From positions 38,938,022-39,002,021 of the forward strand of contig CM033744.1 in the NCBI GenBank assembly GCA_019671005.1: a DNA stretch of 64,000 nucleotides, written 5' to 3'. The DNA is from Hibiscus mutabilis. Lineage: Eukaryota; Streptophyta; Magnoliopsida; Malvales; Malvaceae. Shown here one piece after another: positions 34,652-47,349 of the stretch (position 1 is its first letter; every line of letters begins with the position of its first letter). The position numbers and the translations under genes are program-made. The notes beneath the pieces are model-generated. The model saw only the letters and a program-made list of their open reading frames with translations. It had not been told where the DNA came from and did no database searches.

Positions 34652-34936
34652 TATCAATGACATCTGCATTGATTTTCAGTCCGATCATTTTGTGATGGCA
34701 AATGATCTTTTCATTGCGATGATAGCTCAAATGAGATTATCAATAAGTGTTAAATGTAATTATAAGAAATATTGCTCTCCCACTGAGAGAACTCATTTGA
34801 AATAATTCGCACACACCGTATGCAAATGCTTCTTTTTATTCTTTTCCTACTTTCATGAGTGAATGATGGGAGCTCGAAATAGTTCAAAGTGCAGCAAAAA
34901 AGGGTGGTCCGAACGAACCAGTCGCATAGTGCAACA

Positions 34937-37900
34937 TCAGGAAAGATTACGGCCATTGATGTGAGGAGGGATGGTGGAGATGCCTTGTCTAGAGAGCTCG
35001 GCTAACACACTATCAGTGGAAGGAGGCTTGAGGCCTAAAGGCAAAGGTAACCATGGCTTGTTTATTGCTTCCTTCACAACCTTGTCGACTACCTCCTCTG
35101 CCTGCCAATAAATTCAAACATACACATTCATCACAGTGAAAATAAAAGTGCAATATGAGATACAAGGTAGATTATTAATCCTGCAATAAGACACAGTGCA
35201 GCATTCTTTTGGTAATGTAGGGTAATGGGGCTGGCCGAAACTAAAAAGCTTAACGAAAGATGGATTACCGGCTGATGTTCAACAGAATTTTGAGGCATGC
35301 CACTTCTGTTATCCACGGCGCCAGAACAATGAAATACAGATGCATTCTGAAGATTTGCATAAACCGTAATACCAGAAAAATATTAAAATTCATTCATATA
35401 CTCGGTTTAAATATATATATATATGTATGTATAGATATATCTAAAAAGAATCATTCTATGTATGTTGATAATTACTCACTTGAGTGAATGTAGAACAATA
35501 TCCAAGAGGTGGGGGCATAACAGGGCAACCCCATGCATCAGCATGCACCTGAATCATAAAAAAGAAAAAAAAAAGATCATATATCTATGTAGCTGCATTT
35601 CATATGTTTGTCTATGCACTGTAACGTACTAGTTAATGGAGTCAGCCAAATAGTTAAAAAATATGAAATTGTAGACTGATAAACTCACCCCAGGATATGG
35701 CTTCCAATGCCAACTTTCAGTTGGTTGCCATGGGGGGTAACTATGTGAGCCCCACGTCTGGATGCTGGATGGATGAGGAGGTGGTCCCCACATGGGATAG
35801 GGTGGACCAACCGGGACAACATGATTCGAGTACTGTGGTGGAAAGGCCATGATTGGTTTACGTGGATAACAACTCCTTTGCAAGTGATCTCTCTGCGGCC
35901 ACCTTCGATCATCCTCCTTGGGCAAAATGTGTCTTCTATGCATTCTATATTTCTGCTTCACAAACAACAGACGAATTATTTTCAGCTTCGAGTAAAAATT
36001 TGTTCACCGGTGTTCAAGTTGAAGAAGAAAATAAAAAGGGCACTCTCTTGTGTCTACATTCACTAAGCTTGGCTAGAATAACAAAGGAAACCATTCTTTT
36101 GAAGCAAAACTGTAACCAGAAATGAATTTTCAACAGGAACAAGCAGTGCATTATACATTGAATGAAAGGCCCCGGAATTATAGAATCAAATTGTACGTTT
36201 ATCAGAAAGGCAAAACTGATACCAACCTGGAGATGACTAGCAATGTTGTGCCGTGTCAAGCCTTCTACTTTCATTAGCTCTAGTATTCTAGAAGGGATGG
36301 CTTGATCTATACCTAGTTGGTCCACAGCCTGTACAAATTTCTTGTGGAGTTCTGGAGTCCAGTCTACCTGAGAATACAGACCCAAAAAAGTAACTTAATT
36401 TCTACACCAATATATAATTATATAAAAAATTACTTGGTCATAAATGTTCAAATTTTTAAAATCAATCAATAAAACTATAAAAGTTTGATGAGAACTCTTT
36501 TTCAAGTCTATGTATGCTGGAAAAGTTAGGATATTACACATTAACATAAATATTGCAAACATTATAGCACAATAGATGATTCTAAGCTATAAGCCATCCA
36601 ACCTACTTCTTTCAACATTTTCCTTGATTACGTGCAAGAGTTAGCCCGAGAATTGATCTTAGGGCTTATAACAAAGAAAAAAGAAGAAAAAGACAACATA
36701 AGTTAATGATATACATCCTCTAAAACTTTGTGGTGTAATCTGAAAAAGTTGACAATGAAAGCAAACAATGACATGAACAAACTAGAAGTAATGTCTGAGG
36801 ATGGCTAGTGAAGGGCTTTCTAAATGTCAAAAAGTTTTAAAATCTCAAAAACTAATCATCTAAGACTTCAGTTTTGAACAGAAACATGATGAAACTGTGT
36901 TATCATGTAACGGTAGATTAGTGATTAGCAAATGCTCCCAATAAAACATGTTTGCTAAGCTGGTATCTGACAAAAAATAGTGGCAGGACTACTGGACAAG
37001 TGCAAGATATGCAGTTATGTTCTTCTAAAAACTTGTGAAATTTTACCAATAAAAGACAAGGCATGAATTATATAGACATATATATCGTAAGCTCTATTAC
37101 CTTCATTTTTTTCCGATTAGCTTTGTTCGGACAAGAACTGTGAATGCCAGAAACTGTATTGGGGTTTTCGGCAACAGCATCAGAATCTTTGTTATTTACT
37201 CCGTTTTGCGTTTGATAGTATGATGTACTCTCACCCTTGGTACCATCAACTAAGTCAGCATCCTCTTTTACTGTTGTCTCTCTTGGACCCCGAGGTTGGC
37301 CAACTGGTGCAGTTACTTCAGCAATTGTATTGTCACTGGTAGTTTCGACAGATTTGGATTCTCCATCCTGCTCACAACTCTCTTTTTCAGTTGAGCAGTT
37401 AGTATGATCGTGGCAATCTCCATTGGTTCCTCCCTGCTCTAGTTGTGGTGTTGAAGGAGCTGAGTACTTATCACTTGCTGTTGATGGTTCAGGGTCATTT
37501 TCATGAATAACAAATGCATCTTCGGTTTTATCCAATTCTTCATTCTTATGTTCTCCACTTTCCAATTGTAAATGCAGCATTGAAACTAAGGATTCTTTTA
37601 CAGGCTTTAACGATTCAGAAAGGTCTTTGCCTGCAGCACTGAATGCCTGTAAAGCACTAATAAAATCAGAATTTCTATAATAAAGTACCTTAGTTTCCAT
37701 TTACACGTATATTCCAATGTAATTCAAGCAGTATCCAGATCAACCTTATGAACCACATGTTGCCATATATTCCGTAGTTTCTCCTCAGACAGCGGTTTCC
37801 TAAGAAACTCAACTGCACCAAGCTGAAAATAAGATGGCAAAGCATTAGCAATTCAGGATGCTAGTACAACGAAACTTAAAAGTTCGTTAAAGCACTGAAT

Positions 37901-39372
37901 TTCGTAGGAAAAGTCCAATGTTTCTCTATGGACGGTAGGGTAAGAAGAAGAAAGATTAAGACTATTAAGAGTCTATTTGAATTGACAACTTGGTTTAACA
38001 CAATGCGCAGCAGAAAATACATGAAAACTGCTCAGTGTATGGTACTCTGAAATAAATCTTACCGCTATGCACTTCATCATGGTGCTGATGCAATGAATGT
38101 TTGAAGTCACTGAAATGAAAACAATTAACAACAGTATTAGAAACTAGACAATATGTCCAACAACCATGAGTACTATCACAGATGCCAAAAAAGTTTATGT
38201 GCAGGGCGATTAAACAGTATTTCATACGGATATAGTTTGAAGAGCTACAGCAAAACCAGGCAGGTGTAGTTTCCAAACTTACTAATGGTGGGCAAGTCCT
38301 TTGCGGTTTCAAGAAACTTGAAACTCCCATTGTTATTGTTTGCACTAACCTGCATCAACATGCTGTTAGTAATAAAGTTGCATATGAAGGATCAAAGTAG
38401 CAAAGGCATTACTATACATGACAAACCAAAAGTAGCTTATTAAAGATCATGCTGAAGGTCTAACACCATGTTTAACTATCCATTCATTACCTCTACAATG
38501 GCTAAATGGAAACTTTCTGGTCTACTTGAAACCGCCGAAAGAGCTTCATTTTCGTTGCAGAAGGTATAAACTACAAAAGGCACAATAACTTTTTTCATAT
38601 AAGTAGAAAAAGATATGGAAACTCCATGAGATTACTATAAATATAGAGTATAAACATAAGCATTTAATTACCATTTGCAAAAGGAAACCATAAAGAATAC
38701 ACATCTGTATTTTATTTTTCATAAATTTATTTCACTGAAAACAGGAAATCTTTAAAGGGAGAGAAACATAACTGAACTGAAATAGGCATCCAAGAACAGC
38801 TAAAGTCTGAAATTTGATATACTATTAAAAGAAATTTTTCTAAATACAAGCCTTCTTCAGAAACACCAAACCTTCAGCCCCACCCCATAAAAGGGGGTAA
38901 AAAGATTTATAACTTTTTCCATCAAATCGAGTATTAAAACATCCATCGCTACAAAAACAATTACCTTTTGTTATTTGTTACTTTAATCATTCATGTGGAG
39001 GGGAATATCTATTTATAGCAGAATCAAGCTAATGAAACAAATTGATTCCTTTTTGTAGACCTCATGACCACAAATTTTCCACGATCTATTTACTGCTTCA
39101 ATCCAAATACAAACTTCCATAAAAACCCAAAACTACTAATCTAAAGCAATGGGGATGTAGCAGACTAGCAGGTAGGAATTATGCTTTGAAAACAGAAAGA
39201 AACTAAAGGCTTCTAATTTAGGAAAAAGGGGAGGATTCTAACCAATATAGTCCATTGCTTCGAGCTTTGATTTTAACTCAGCTGCAGAATTGTTGTCTTC
39301 ATCAAGAAGAAGGACCTTGAGACCCTTTGGAAAATCCTTCCATGCTGATAAATCATCTGCAGTACAAACCAT
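34937..39372 (-). CDS. APRR2: APRR2-type pseudo-response regulator with GARP DNA-binding domain
   Basis: A GLK-related nuclear transcription factor. APRR2 proteins are linked to chlorophyll and fruit pigment control. Exons on the minus strand: 39372-39243, 38570-38491, 38349-38283, 38109-38063, 37822-37745, 37646-37101, 36367-36227, 35952-35689, 35548-35480, 35346-35269, 35101-34937. All are GT-AG and the frames join to 554 residues, near the Arabidopsis length. The pseudo-receiver is about 19-134 (LKVLLLDEDNN; FLRKPLS). The phospho-acceptor Asp is replaced by Glu-70 (LAIVEV), as in pseudo-receivers. An acidic Ser/Thr-rich linker covers about 140-312. The GARP/Myb domain is about 317-368 (VDWTPELHKKFVQAVDQLG; TRHNIASHLQ then KYR). 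A Pro/Trp-rich C-terminal half follows, with the conserved end KPWLPLPLGLKPPS. The start is the first ATG matching the family N-terminus. A 5' UTR intron is possible between 39400 and 40080. Confidence 0.92.
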
Positions 39373-40110
39373 AGCTGATTTGGCATCCTTTCTTAGACAA
39401 CCGACAAGTATTGCAATTCACTGCCTATCGAAATCTCTGCAATATCCACAAGAATTTGCCATGAAAAAAGTTTTTATCTTGATCTAGTAACCCCATTGCA
39501 AATGCAAAACGATAAGATCTTTATCTAATGCATGATGAGATTACCAAGCATGCAGTATCAGAGAGTGGATCATTTACCAAATCGAAACGAGAATTAGAGA
39601 AAGATCTTATCTTTTGGACGACAAGAAGCAGACAAAATAACCCATTCAAGATCTACTTAAAAAATTCACCAAGACACAGCCTAACAACAACCAAGAAAAT
39701 TGAATAAAAAAGCATGGGGCTCATTTGAAAGTGAGACTATTTCATGCATGGCAAGAAGAAACATCAAATATGCCAAAATTTCTTGCAAGAAAAAGAAAGA
39801 AAGACCCACTTTTCTTGGTGTCTGAAAAGGAAGTTGCATGCTATAAGAGAAGAATACAACCAAAAGATGGGAACTCAGGAAGAAGCTGTTGGAGAATGAC
39901 TGTGTAGTTTAGGGGATAAACAAGATTTAGGGAAGATAGGTAGATTTTTATTTTTCTCCTCTCTCAAGTCTCTGTTGTTTCAACTCCTACAAGTTCTTTC
40001 ATTTTTGCTTCATATAGAAAGATTTAAAGGCTGAAAATAATGGGAAGAAAAATGTAGACATAAAAATGCGGCCTTTGAGAGAAAGAGGTGGTCGGTTTTT
40101 GTGTAGCGTA
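39373..40110 (-). promoter_or_regulatory. APRR2 5' leader and promoter region
   Basis: This is the upstream side of the gene. C/T-rich minus-strand sequence near 39940-40110 is typical of a plant leader. No TATA box or leader intron can be fixed. Two 60-codon frames here are chance. Confidence 0.35.
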
Positions 40111-41479
40111 CAGTCGCTATTACTCACTTGCAGACCACAGAATAAGCAGAAATAAAAGAAATGGAAGGCATAAAGCTAAAAAAAACTCAACGTTTAATTA
40201 AATAATTATTTTAATTTTTATTTTTTTTAAATAATTTAATATTTAATATTTCATTTTGGATTAAAATATTTTTTATGAATAAAAATTATGAGTCAACGAT
40301 AAGTAACTTAAAATAACATGATAAATTTATATGACAATACACGGACAGTATCATATAGATAAATTAGTTGATTTAAAAAACGTTATATCAATCAAAAATA
40401 TAATTTTATAAAATTACATAAAATATAAAATATTTTTTCTGCTGACTTATCATTCTATCAAGTCATTTCAAATTGTTTACATTTAGTTTTTTGATAATTT
40501 TTATTTGTAGAATGACTTTTTAACTAAAATAAAATATTAAAGATTGAATTGTTTAAAAAAATAGAGATCAAATAACTAATTAGTCAAACGTTAGATATTT
40601 TTTAATTTTATGTCAAAAATAATTCATAAAAGCTTTTTTACAACTTTTTATCCAAAAAAAAAAATTAAAGGTTGGTGATTCTTTTGTTCATTGACGTGAC
40701 TTTGGGGTGTAATTATTAAAGTTTTGAGCTAAATCTAAGTATTCGGGATCTTAAAACTGCTTTATCTTCCTAGTAGGTGAATAAATTGGACGTACCAAAT
40801 GTCCTTTGAATTGAAAATCCATTTCTTTTTTATGGTCAATAATATTTAATTTTTTATCGATTAATTTAAATTTAGACATTTCTTTTATACACTGATTTTT
40901 AATTTATTTTATTTTATTTATAATATCATAATTTAAATTCATTACTTCAAAAATCTACCACAATCATCTCATGCTTTAATTACCTAAAAAATTATTTTCA
41001 AACTTTAAATGTAATTAATACTACATATTTCAAGTGACTAAATTGTTCGAAAATTAAAAGCATATTTTATACAAAAAAGAGAAAAAAATGTTAACCAATA
41101 ATATAATCTTTAATAGGGATTGTTTTGGATATGTGTACATTACTTGACTCTAAAAATTTTAAAAACTAGTTGAGTTAAATGCTTGCAAGAGAAAAACAAA
41201 AAGATTGATTTTAGACAGATGGAAAAGCACATTAGAAAAATAAAATATTTTATACTCATGGGTTTGAGTCCTCAAACTTATTTTTATTCAAAAGTTAAAT
41301 TATCATGTACACAACAAATCAACAATAATTTATGTTAAAAAAACAAATCAACAATAATTTAGTTTTTTATTGAGGGTCAATTTTAATAAATTATAGGACC
41401 CTTAAATTATAAATTTACTAGTGTGATTACATGGTAGTATATATTCATACTTTTTCTTAATCTTTTGGCAACGTGCACA
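40111..41479. other. AT-rich intergenic DNA
   Basis: No gene seen. Near 41325-41355 a short direct duplication (ACAAATCAACAATAATTTA) occurs. Confidence 0.5.
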
Positions 41480-42239
41480 TACATTGTAACGACCCAGATT
41501 TCTCGAGTCAAAAATGGACGTTGACCCGGGTCTTGGACCAATACGTCGGGCTGAAATGTTGGGTCACAATGGGTCTCCATGCGTTGTTGGGCTTGCTTGG
41601 TGGTTTGGGCTTGGCTTATATTGGGCCTAAGGAAGGGTATTATGGTAAAATCATGATTGGGGGAGACAAGGGTTGATGCATCATTAAAGTAGGCTGCCAT
41701 CTTTGTAAGAGGGTGAAGTCGCCCTTATCCTCTCTCTCTCTTCATCTCCTTCTTCTAATTTCCACCCCCAACCCAAAGTAAAAGATGGAAACTTGTTGTG
41801 GAGGAGTGTGAATCTCATATTGGCCATCAAGGAAGAGTTTATCAGCATCAAAGGATCTTCATTTCGAGCTAAACATCATTGGTTTTGGTGGGAGTTGGGT
41901 TTGAAGCTTGGAGCAAGGAAAGAGATGTGGAAGAAGCTTAGTTGCTGCTTAAGTTCGTGAATCTTGCTAAAGGTCAGTATATTTCTGACCTTACGTTTCA
42001 TGAGCCTCATAAGATGATTGCCTTGCTTGGTTTTTGGTTATGAGTAGCAAAGTTAGGATTCTTGAGCTTTAAAACCCTTCTAATGGCAAATCACGTTTTG
42101 GGTGTTGATAATGTGTAAAATTGGTAGAAACCCACTTATTATACCCTAAATAACTTGTATGGTCATTTTGGGACTTAACCATGGAGGTTAAGGGTGGGAA
42201 TGGTGAGATCCCGAGCTCTAGGTTTCAAAATCTGGGCTC

Positions 42240-42760
42240 AAGTACCGGTACGGGGTGGCTACGTACCAGTTTGTAGATTGAGAGACAGGTTGTGAGGGGA
42301 GTACTGGTACGCCCTCCCGTGTAACGGTACCCCTCACTTGATAAGAATTCCAGAGATGCCATCGTGTACCGGTACACAATGGGGCGTATCGGTACGCACT
42401 GTTATATTTCCTAAAAAGGCTTTGAGTTCTGGTACGGTACGTAGCGTATTGGTACGGCCTTAGGATGAACTCCTTCAAATCTTGTAGGGGTACAGGTACT
42501 CATTGAGGAGTACCGGTACGCGATGTTGATTGCCTAAGAGAGGCTTAGCGTACCGGTACACGTATGTGGGAGTACCGGTATGGTGGTGGATCAGTACGGG
42601 GTGATCCTAGTATCGATGAGGAGTATCGGTACGGTACGTAGCGTATTAGTACGTCTTGTGGTCAAATTCTTTCAAACCCAATTAGCGTATCGGTACTCAT
42701 GGGAGAGTATCGATACCCAGAGGGCAGTACCGATGCTCATCTTAGAGTATTGATACTCGC
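42240..42760. repeat. Cluster of GTACCGGTAC-type palindromes in the solo LTR
   Basis: About twenty variants of GTACCGGTACG, GTATCGGTACG and GTATCGATAC occur in 520 bp, spaced irregularly by 15-35 bases. They recur at 47770-48110 in the other solo LTR. Confidence 0.65.
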
Positions 42761-43274
42761 TGGATAGACGGCCCACGAAAGTTGAGTTAGTGTTTATGGG
42801 TTCCATAATTCATGGCGAAGGGTCCGGTAGGTCCCTAAAGGTATAATACAAACTCTAAAAGTGAGAAATTAAGGTTAGTAACCCAGATATGGATTAATGG
42901 CTAATGGCATAGTAATTATTGAGTGGATCGCTTGTTCAATCATTCATAGAGATCCGTGGTGAATCGATTAAGACTACATGGAAGACCGGGGTTCTTACTG
43001 TGTGCTGAAGGGATGCCCGTATAGGCTGGCTGCCGCGAATAATAAATAATCTAATGAGAAAAACGTCAATGAATCCCAAAGACGTATGCTAGTTATTGTA
43101 TCAAACGAGTCATGCCTTGGGGCATTGGTAATGGTTGGCTGGATGCCTTTTATCTCTCGGTGAGATATGTTAATGCTCGAGAGAGTATGTGTTAACGTAT
43201 GTGTCTTGGTTAGGAATCCAGATGTCCTAGAGTCAGTGCAAGGCCACTTAAATAAGGATATGGGCACTCCAAGC

Positions 43275-43770
43275 TATGTGATCGAGTACATCCGACGTGT
43301 CCATGGGCTATGTGAACTGGATGCGGTCCGAAACCTATCCTTGGGCTATGTGATCAGGATATGGAAATACAACTCGAGGGCTGTGTGAGCTCGGATAACT
43401 CGATGGGGTATGTGGTCTCGAGTATCTTGTTCGGCTGTGTGATCTCAGGAAAAAGACTGCTTGTGGCTTATGTGGTCCAAGTATGTCTAGGACGTATCTG
43501 TTGCTACAGTAATCCAGATATGATCTTTACCCGACGACTATGTGATCACGGGTAACCCGACGGCTGTGTGAGCACGGGAAAATAGTAGGGCTTCGTTGGC
43601 CAGTAGGAAATGTATGTTATTTATGTAGTTGTGTGGATGATAGATGTTGGTTAGTTTACCCTTGGGCTTTGTGATCAGGGTATGAGATGTAACTCGATGG
43701 GCTTTGTGATCTTGAGTATGGGATAGATAACCCTTGGGCTATGTGATCAGGGTATGGATGAAACTCAGTG
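43275..43770. repeat. Irregular repeat GGGCTATGTGATC...
   Basis: Over ten variants of GGCTATGTGATC or GGCTGTGTGAGC, usually followed by an AGGGTATGG or ACTCGA block, spaced about 30-60 bases apart. Confidence 0.6.
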
Positions 43771-44287
43771 GTCGGTGGGACCTCGCATATGGTAAGCCCG
43801 AGGATGGCTTGGTAGACTTCTTAATTATATTATCATGCATGGTTGTTTTATGATATTCATGAATTGTGGTAGAGTAGAAATGTACTACTGAGCTTTGTTA
43901 GCTCAGCGTGCGAAATTGTGGTTTCTTTCGTGCGTAGGTTGATAGGTTGCGTTTGGAGGAGCATATCGAGGAGGATTTCCCAGCATCGAGCCAATCTCAG
44001 AATACAGTGCTTGATATCTAGTTTGGACTGGTTGTATTCATAGGACCTTACCACAATCGAGTCTGTATTTTCATTGTAATTTTCTATTATTTGGTCAACG
44101 GTGTACTTTATGTGGAACTCGTATTTTGTAAACCATTTAAATCTCTTTATCTACGTGAATTTTATGGAAATGAACCGTTCAAGAATTTCTAACTTGTGGT
44201 TTTAAATACGAAATTTTGACGAGTTAGTTTTGGGTGACCCGTAAGTGACGCTTCGGATCCGGGACGGGTTCGGGGTGTTACATACAT

Positions 44288-44780
44288 GCTCGGATTTAAG
44301 TCTATTAAAATGAAATTCATCTTCTTTTCTACTGGAGCCACCCATTTTGTTCAATACATCATAAAATTTGATTTATAAAATGACATGTTTACATTATTTA
44401 ATGTTTTAATTGTTTCTATATCATTTCATTTATAAATTTTCATTTATTCATGAGCATGAGAACATGTTAAGGAAAGTATCCCGTCAATATCTGTCTGTAC
44501 AACAAAATTTGGAGTATAATATTTGGATAATCACTTAATTATTATCGTATTTTTATTTTGATCGTTGAACTATTTTTATTGTTATAATCAAAGTTATATT
44601 TTTTATTATATTAACCGTCCATCATTAAATAATTCACAAAATTATTGACATGATTAATTTTTATTAAATAGAAAGTTATTACATTCTCAAGGCAAATGTT
44701 GAGATTCAAACTCATACAAGAAGACGCAACATGAGCACCCTTACCCGCTCGACCAATTAAATGATCTCATTGGCATGACA
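44288..44780. other. Intergenic, no gene
   Basis: AT-rich DNA with no recognisable feature apart from the target site of the next element. Confidence 0.5.
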
Positions 44781-44788
44781 TTTTTAAT

Positions 44789-45238
44789 GGGTAAAGTACA
44801 TAAATGGTCACTAAACTATCTCAAAAAATACAAAATGGTCACCATACTTTCAAAAGTTATATAATGGGCATTAAACTTTAGTTTCTATTACAAAATGGTC
44901 ACTAAGTTGTTAACTGTTGTTAAGTGAATGACGTGATAGTTACAAAATTTTGAATAATAACATATTTAATCCTCCATATTTATACATTCAATCAATTTAG
45001 TCCTAATTTAACCCTCATTATTGATGTCTAAATTGACTGAATGTGTAAATATTGAGGATTAAATATGTTGTTGTACGAATTTTCATAACTGCCAAGTCAC
45101 CCAGTTAACAACAATTAACGGCTCAATGACCATTTTGTAAAAAAACTAAAGTTTAATGCCTATTATGTAATATTTGAAAGTGTGGTGACCATTTTGTATT
45201 TTTTTATATAGTTTAGTCACCATTTGTGTACTTTACCC
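44789..45238. mobile_element. 450-bp palindromic hairpin element, 8-bp target duplication
   Basis: Almost the whole element is one inverted repeat. It opens GGGTAAAGTACATAAATGGT and closes with the reverse (ACCATTTGTGTACTTTACCC), and the inner blocks (ACAAAATGGTCACYA; AACATATTTAATCCTC) also pair. It is flanked by TTTTTAAT at 44781-44788 and 45239-45246. The 8-bp duplication suggests hAT-type mobilisation. Read through, it would give a hairpin RNA. Confidence 0.75.
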
Positions 45239-45246
45239 TTTTTAAT

Positions 45247-45973
45247 TGATATAATAATGTATTTAGTCCTCAACACTTACAAATTCTATTAATTTGATCT
45301 TCAAACTCATCAACATCATCACCCTTGTTCATGTGATATAAGAAATATTCCTTCTTTCTTTTCCAAAGCAACCCAACAAATGCTTCAAGAAAAAAAAGAA
45401 TATTTTCATTTCCCCCCACCAAAGATAACTCCATTTTTCTTTCTCTCTTATTGCTCTTAAAAGTAGGGGGAAAAGAACCTTGTAATCTAATCCAGGTCAA
45501 ACAATGCTGAAGAACATGTACGCAGGTGTTCCAAACTATAGAATGATGAGTAACAGCTCTTCATGGAGAACCAATGCCTAAGCATTGGTTTTCTAATTAA
45601 GGTCAAAGTATTGAGAGTTAGAAGAGATTAAATTAGATCAATCTTGGTATTATGAAGGATAATAATTTGAAGAAAACTTGAAAAATCATTCAGTTAAAGA
45701 AAAGAATGTGTTTGAGGTTCAAATTGAAGGAAATTGTAAATGTTATTGGTTAGTTTGTTAAATTAGTTTGAACTGTGACCAAATTAATAGAATATGTAAG
45801 TGTTGGGAACTAAATATGTTATTTTTTTTTGGATGAATCTGCCCTTTGAATTCCAACAAAATCAATTATATCCTATGCCTCCTGTACAAGAGTATATATG
45901 AACTATTTACAGCTCACATGTCATGTCATCTATACAACTAAATCCCAGTTCAAACAAATATAATTATACAAGT
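45247..45973. other. Intergenic, no gene
   Basis: A 76-codon frame at 45270-45500 has no motif and is judged chance. No other structure seen. Confidence 0.45.
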
Positions 45974-45981
45974 CTACTTCT

Positions 45982-46230
45982 CCATGGCGGAGCCACATGT
46001 AAATTAGGGGTCAATTAACCCCACTTGATTTGTTTTGATGTGGATTTTCGAAGAGTTAAATGGGGTTTTCAATAAGTTAGTATAAAAAATTTTATTGGAA
46101 ATATTAGAATTGACCCCACTTGATTTGTTGAGTATGGGGTAAACAATATTTATATTGTAGTGGTATGAGAATCCTCGTACCTCATACTCTACTATGACCC
46201 CACTATATAAAAATTCTGGCTCCGCCACTG
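45982..46230. mobile_element. hAT-like MITE with GGCGGAGCCA ends
   Basis: The ends CATGGCGGAGCCA and TGGCTCCGCCACTG are inverted. CTACTTCT occurs at 45974-45981 and 46231-46238 as an 8-bp target duplication. It is 249 bp. The interior repeats GACCCCACTTGATTTGTT in both orientations. Confidence 0.78.
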
Positions 46231-46784
46231 CTACTTCTTGTTGGCAATTTTTTAAAGAGTACTAAATGTGTTATTATATCACTTTAAATGTCACATTAAT
46301 AATTTTTGTTAATTGTTTAATGATGAGAGACTAAAATTATCAAAAATTATAACTTTGACGACACAATTGAAAAAAAAACTTAGTTCAATAAACAAATAGC
46401 AATACACTAATTGTTGGGTTACTATTCAAATAGTTTATTCTTTTTGACAAATTCTAATTTTATCTAAAGAAGAGGAGGAGAGGACTCGATAGAAGGAAGG
46501 GGATGCTCCTAATAGGTCTAAAACTCATAACCTAAAGGAATACGAGGAACAAAGTTTGATATTCAATTTTTTTAAACATTTTTCAACTTGGCATATTGTT
46601 TAGGTCACCTTATACGACATTGCATATGATTGATGAAAAACAAATATGTTAATCGGATAAATTTGACATACAATTCTAATGGAATTAATGATTAGACTAG
46701 GAATTTCAAATCAGGGATTGAATACATAATTGACCCCTAAGTTGTCCACTTCAAATAATTACTGAAATTTGTATATTGGGATAG

Positions 46785-47195
46785 GATCCAGTTACACAGT
46801 ATAAGAGTTTTTAACTTTTACACATTTTTTGGATCGTTGGATGGTTGAGATTAACAGTAGGATATGTGAAGATTATCTCTTAAGAAAAAAAGTAAAGAGT
46901 TAATCTCAGTCATCCATTTCACCCATTTAACTATCCGAAAAACGTGTAAAACTATGAGTTTTACATTCTCTTAAGTGGATCCTAACCCATATATATATAT
47001 ATATTTAAACTCAATTACTTTTACACTGTTTTTTGACCGTTGGATGATGGTAATAAATGACTAAGATTATTTCCTTATTTTTTTAAGTGCTAAACTTTAT
47101 ATTTTCTACTGTTAATCTCATCCATCCATTTACCTTCATCAAACGGTCCAAAAAATATAAAACTTTCAAGTTTTACATATTGTAATAGGATCTCA
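46785..47195. mobile_element. Two adjacent related palindromic MITEs
   Basis: Positions 46785-46992 start AGGATCCAGTTACACAG and end CTTAAGTGGATCCTAA, with internal inverted GGATCGTTGGATGGTTGAGATT / AATCTCAGTCATCCAT. Positions about 47015-47195 are a second diverged copy (GACCGTTGGATGATGG ... CATCCATTTACC...TAGGATCTCA). A (TA)n run separates them. Target sites are obscured. Confidence 0.55.
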
Positions 47196-47349
47196 TATAT
47201 ATATATATATAAAGCAAATCTAAATCTGTGTAAATTTTAAAAAATCACTATGGACAAATTGTGATTTAAAAAAATATCATCATTTATGTACTTAAATTAT
47301 TATCTATTATCACCATTAGTCCATAACATTATTAATTAAGATGTATAGT

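Larger units (their letters stand above)
41485..44282. mobile_element. Solo LTR, gypsy-type, with TACAT target duplication
   Basis: It begins TGTAACGACCCAG and ends CGGGGTGTTACA, the terminal style of plant gypsy LTRs, and is flanked by TACAT at 41480-41484 and 44283-44287. The 2798-bp interior has no retroviral protein, so this is one LTR left after recombination, or a related large non-coding element. It contains a cluster of GTACCGGTAC-like palindromes (42240-42760) and an irregular repeat with CTATGTGATC (43275-43770). The ends are nearly palindromic, so strand is left open. Confidence 0.7.

Noticed and set aside
35773..36125. Plus-strand frames opposite APRR2 exon 8
   Set aside because: Antisense shadows of a GARP-gene exon with clear splice sites.
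42218..42478. Minus-strand frame of 86 codons in the solo LTR
   Set aside because: Its Tyr/Arg/Thr-rich repeats come from translating the GTACCGGTAC palindromes.
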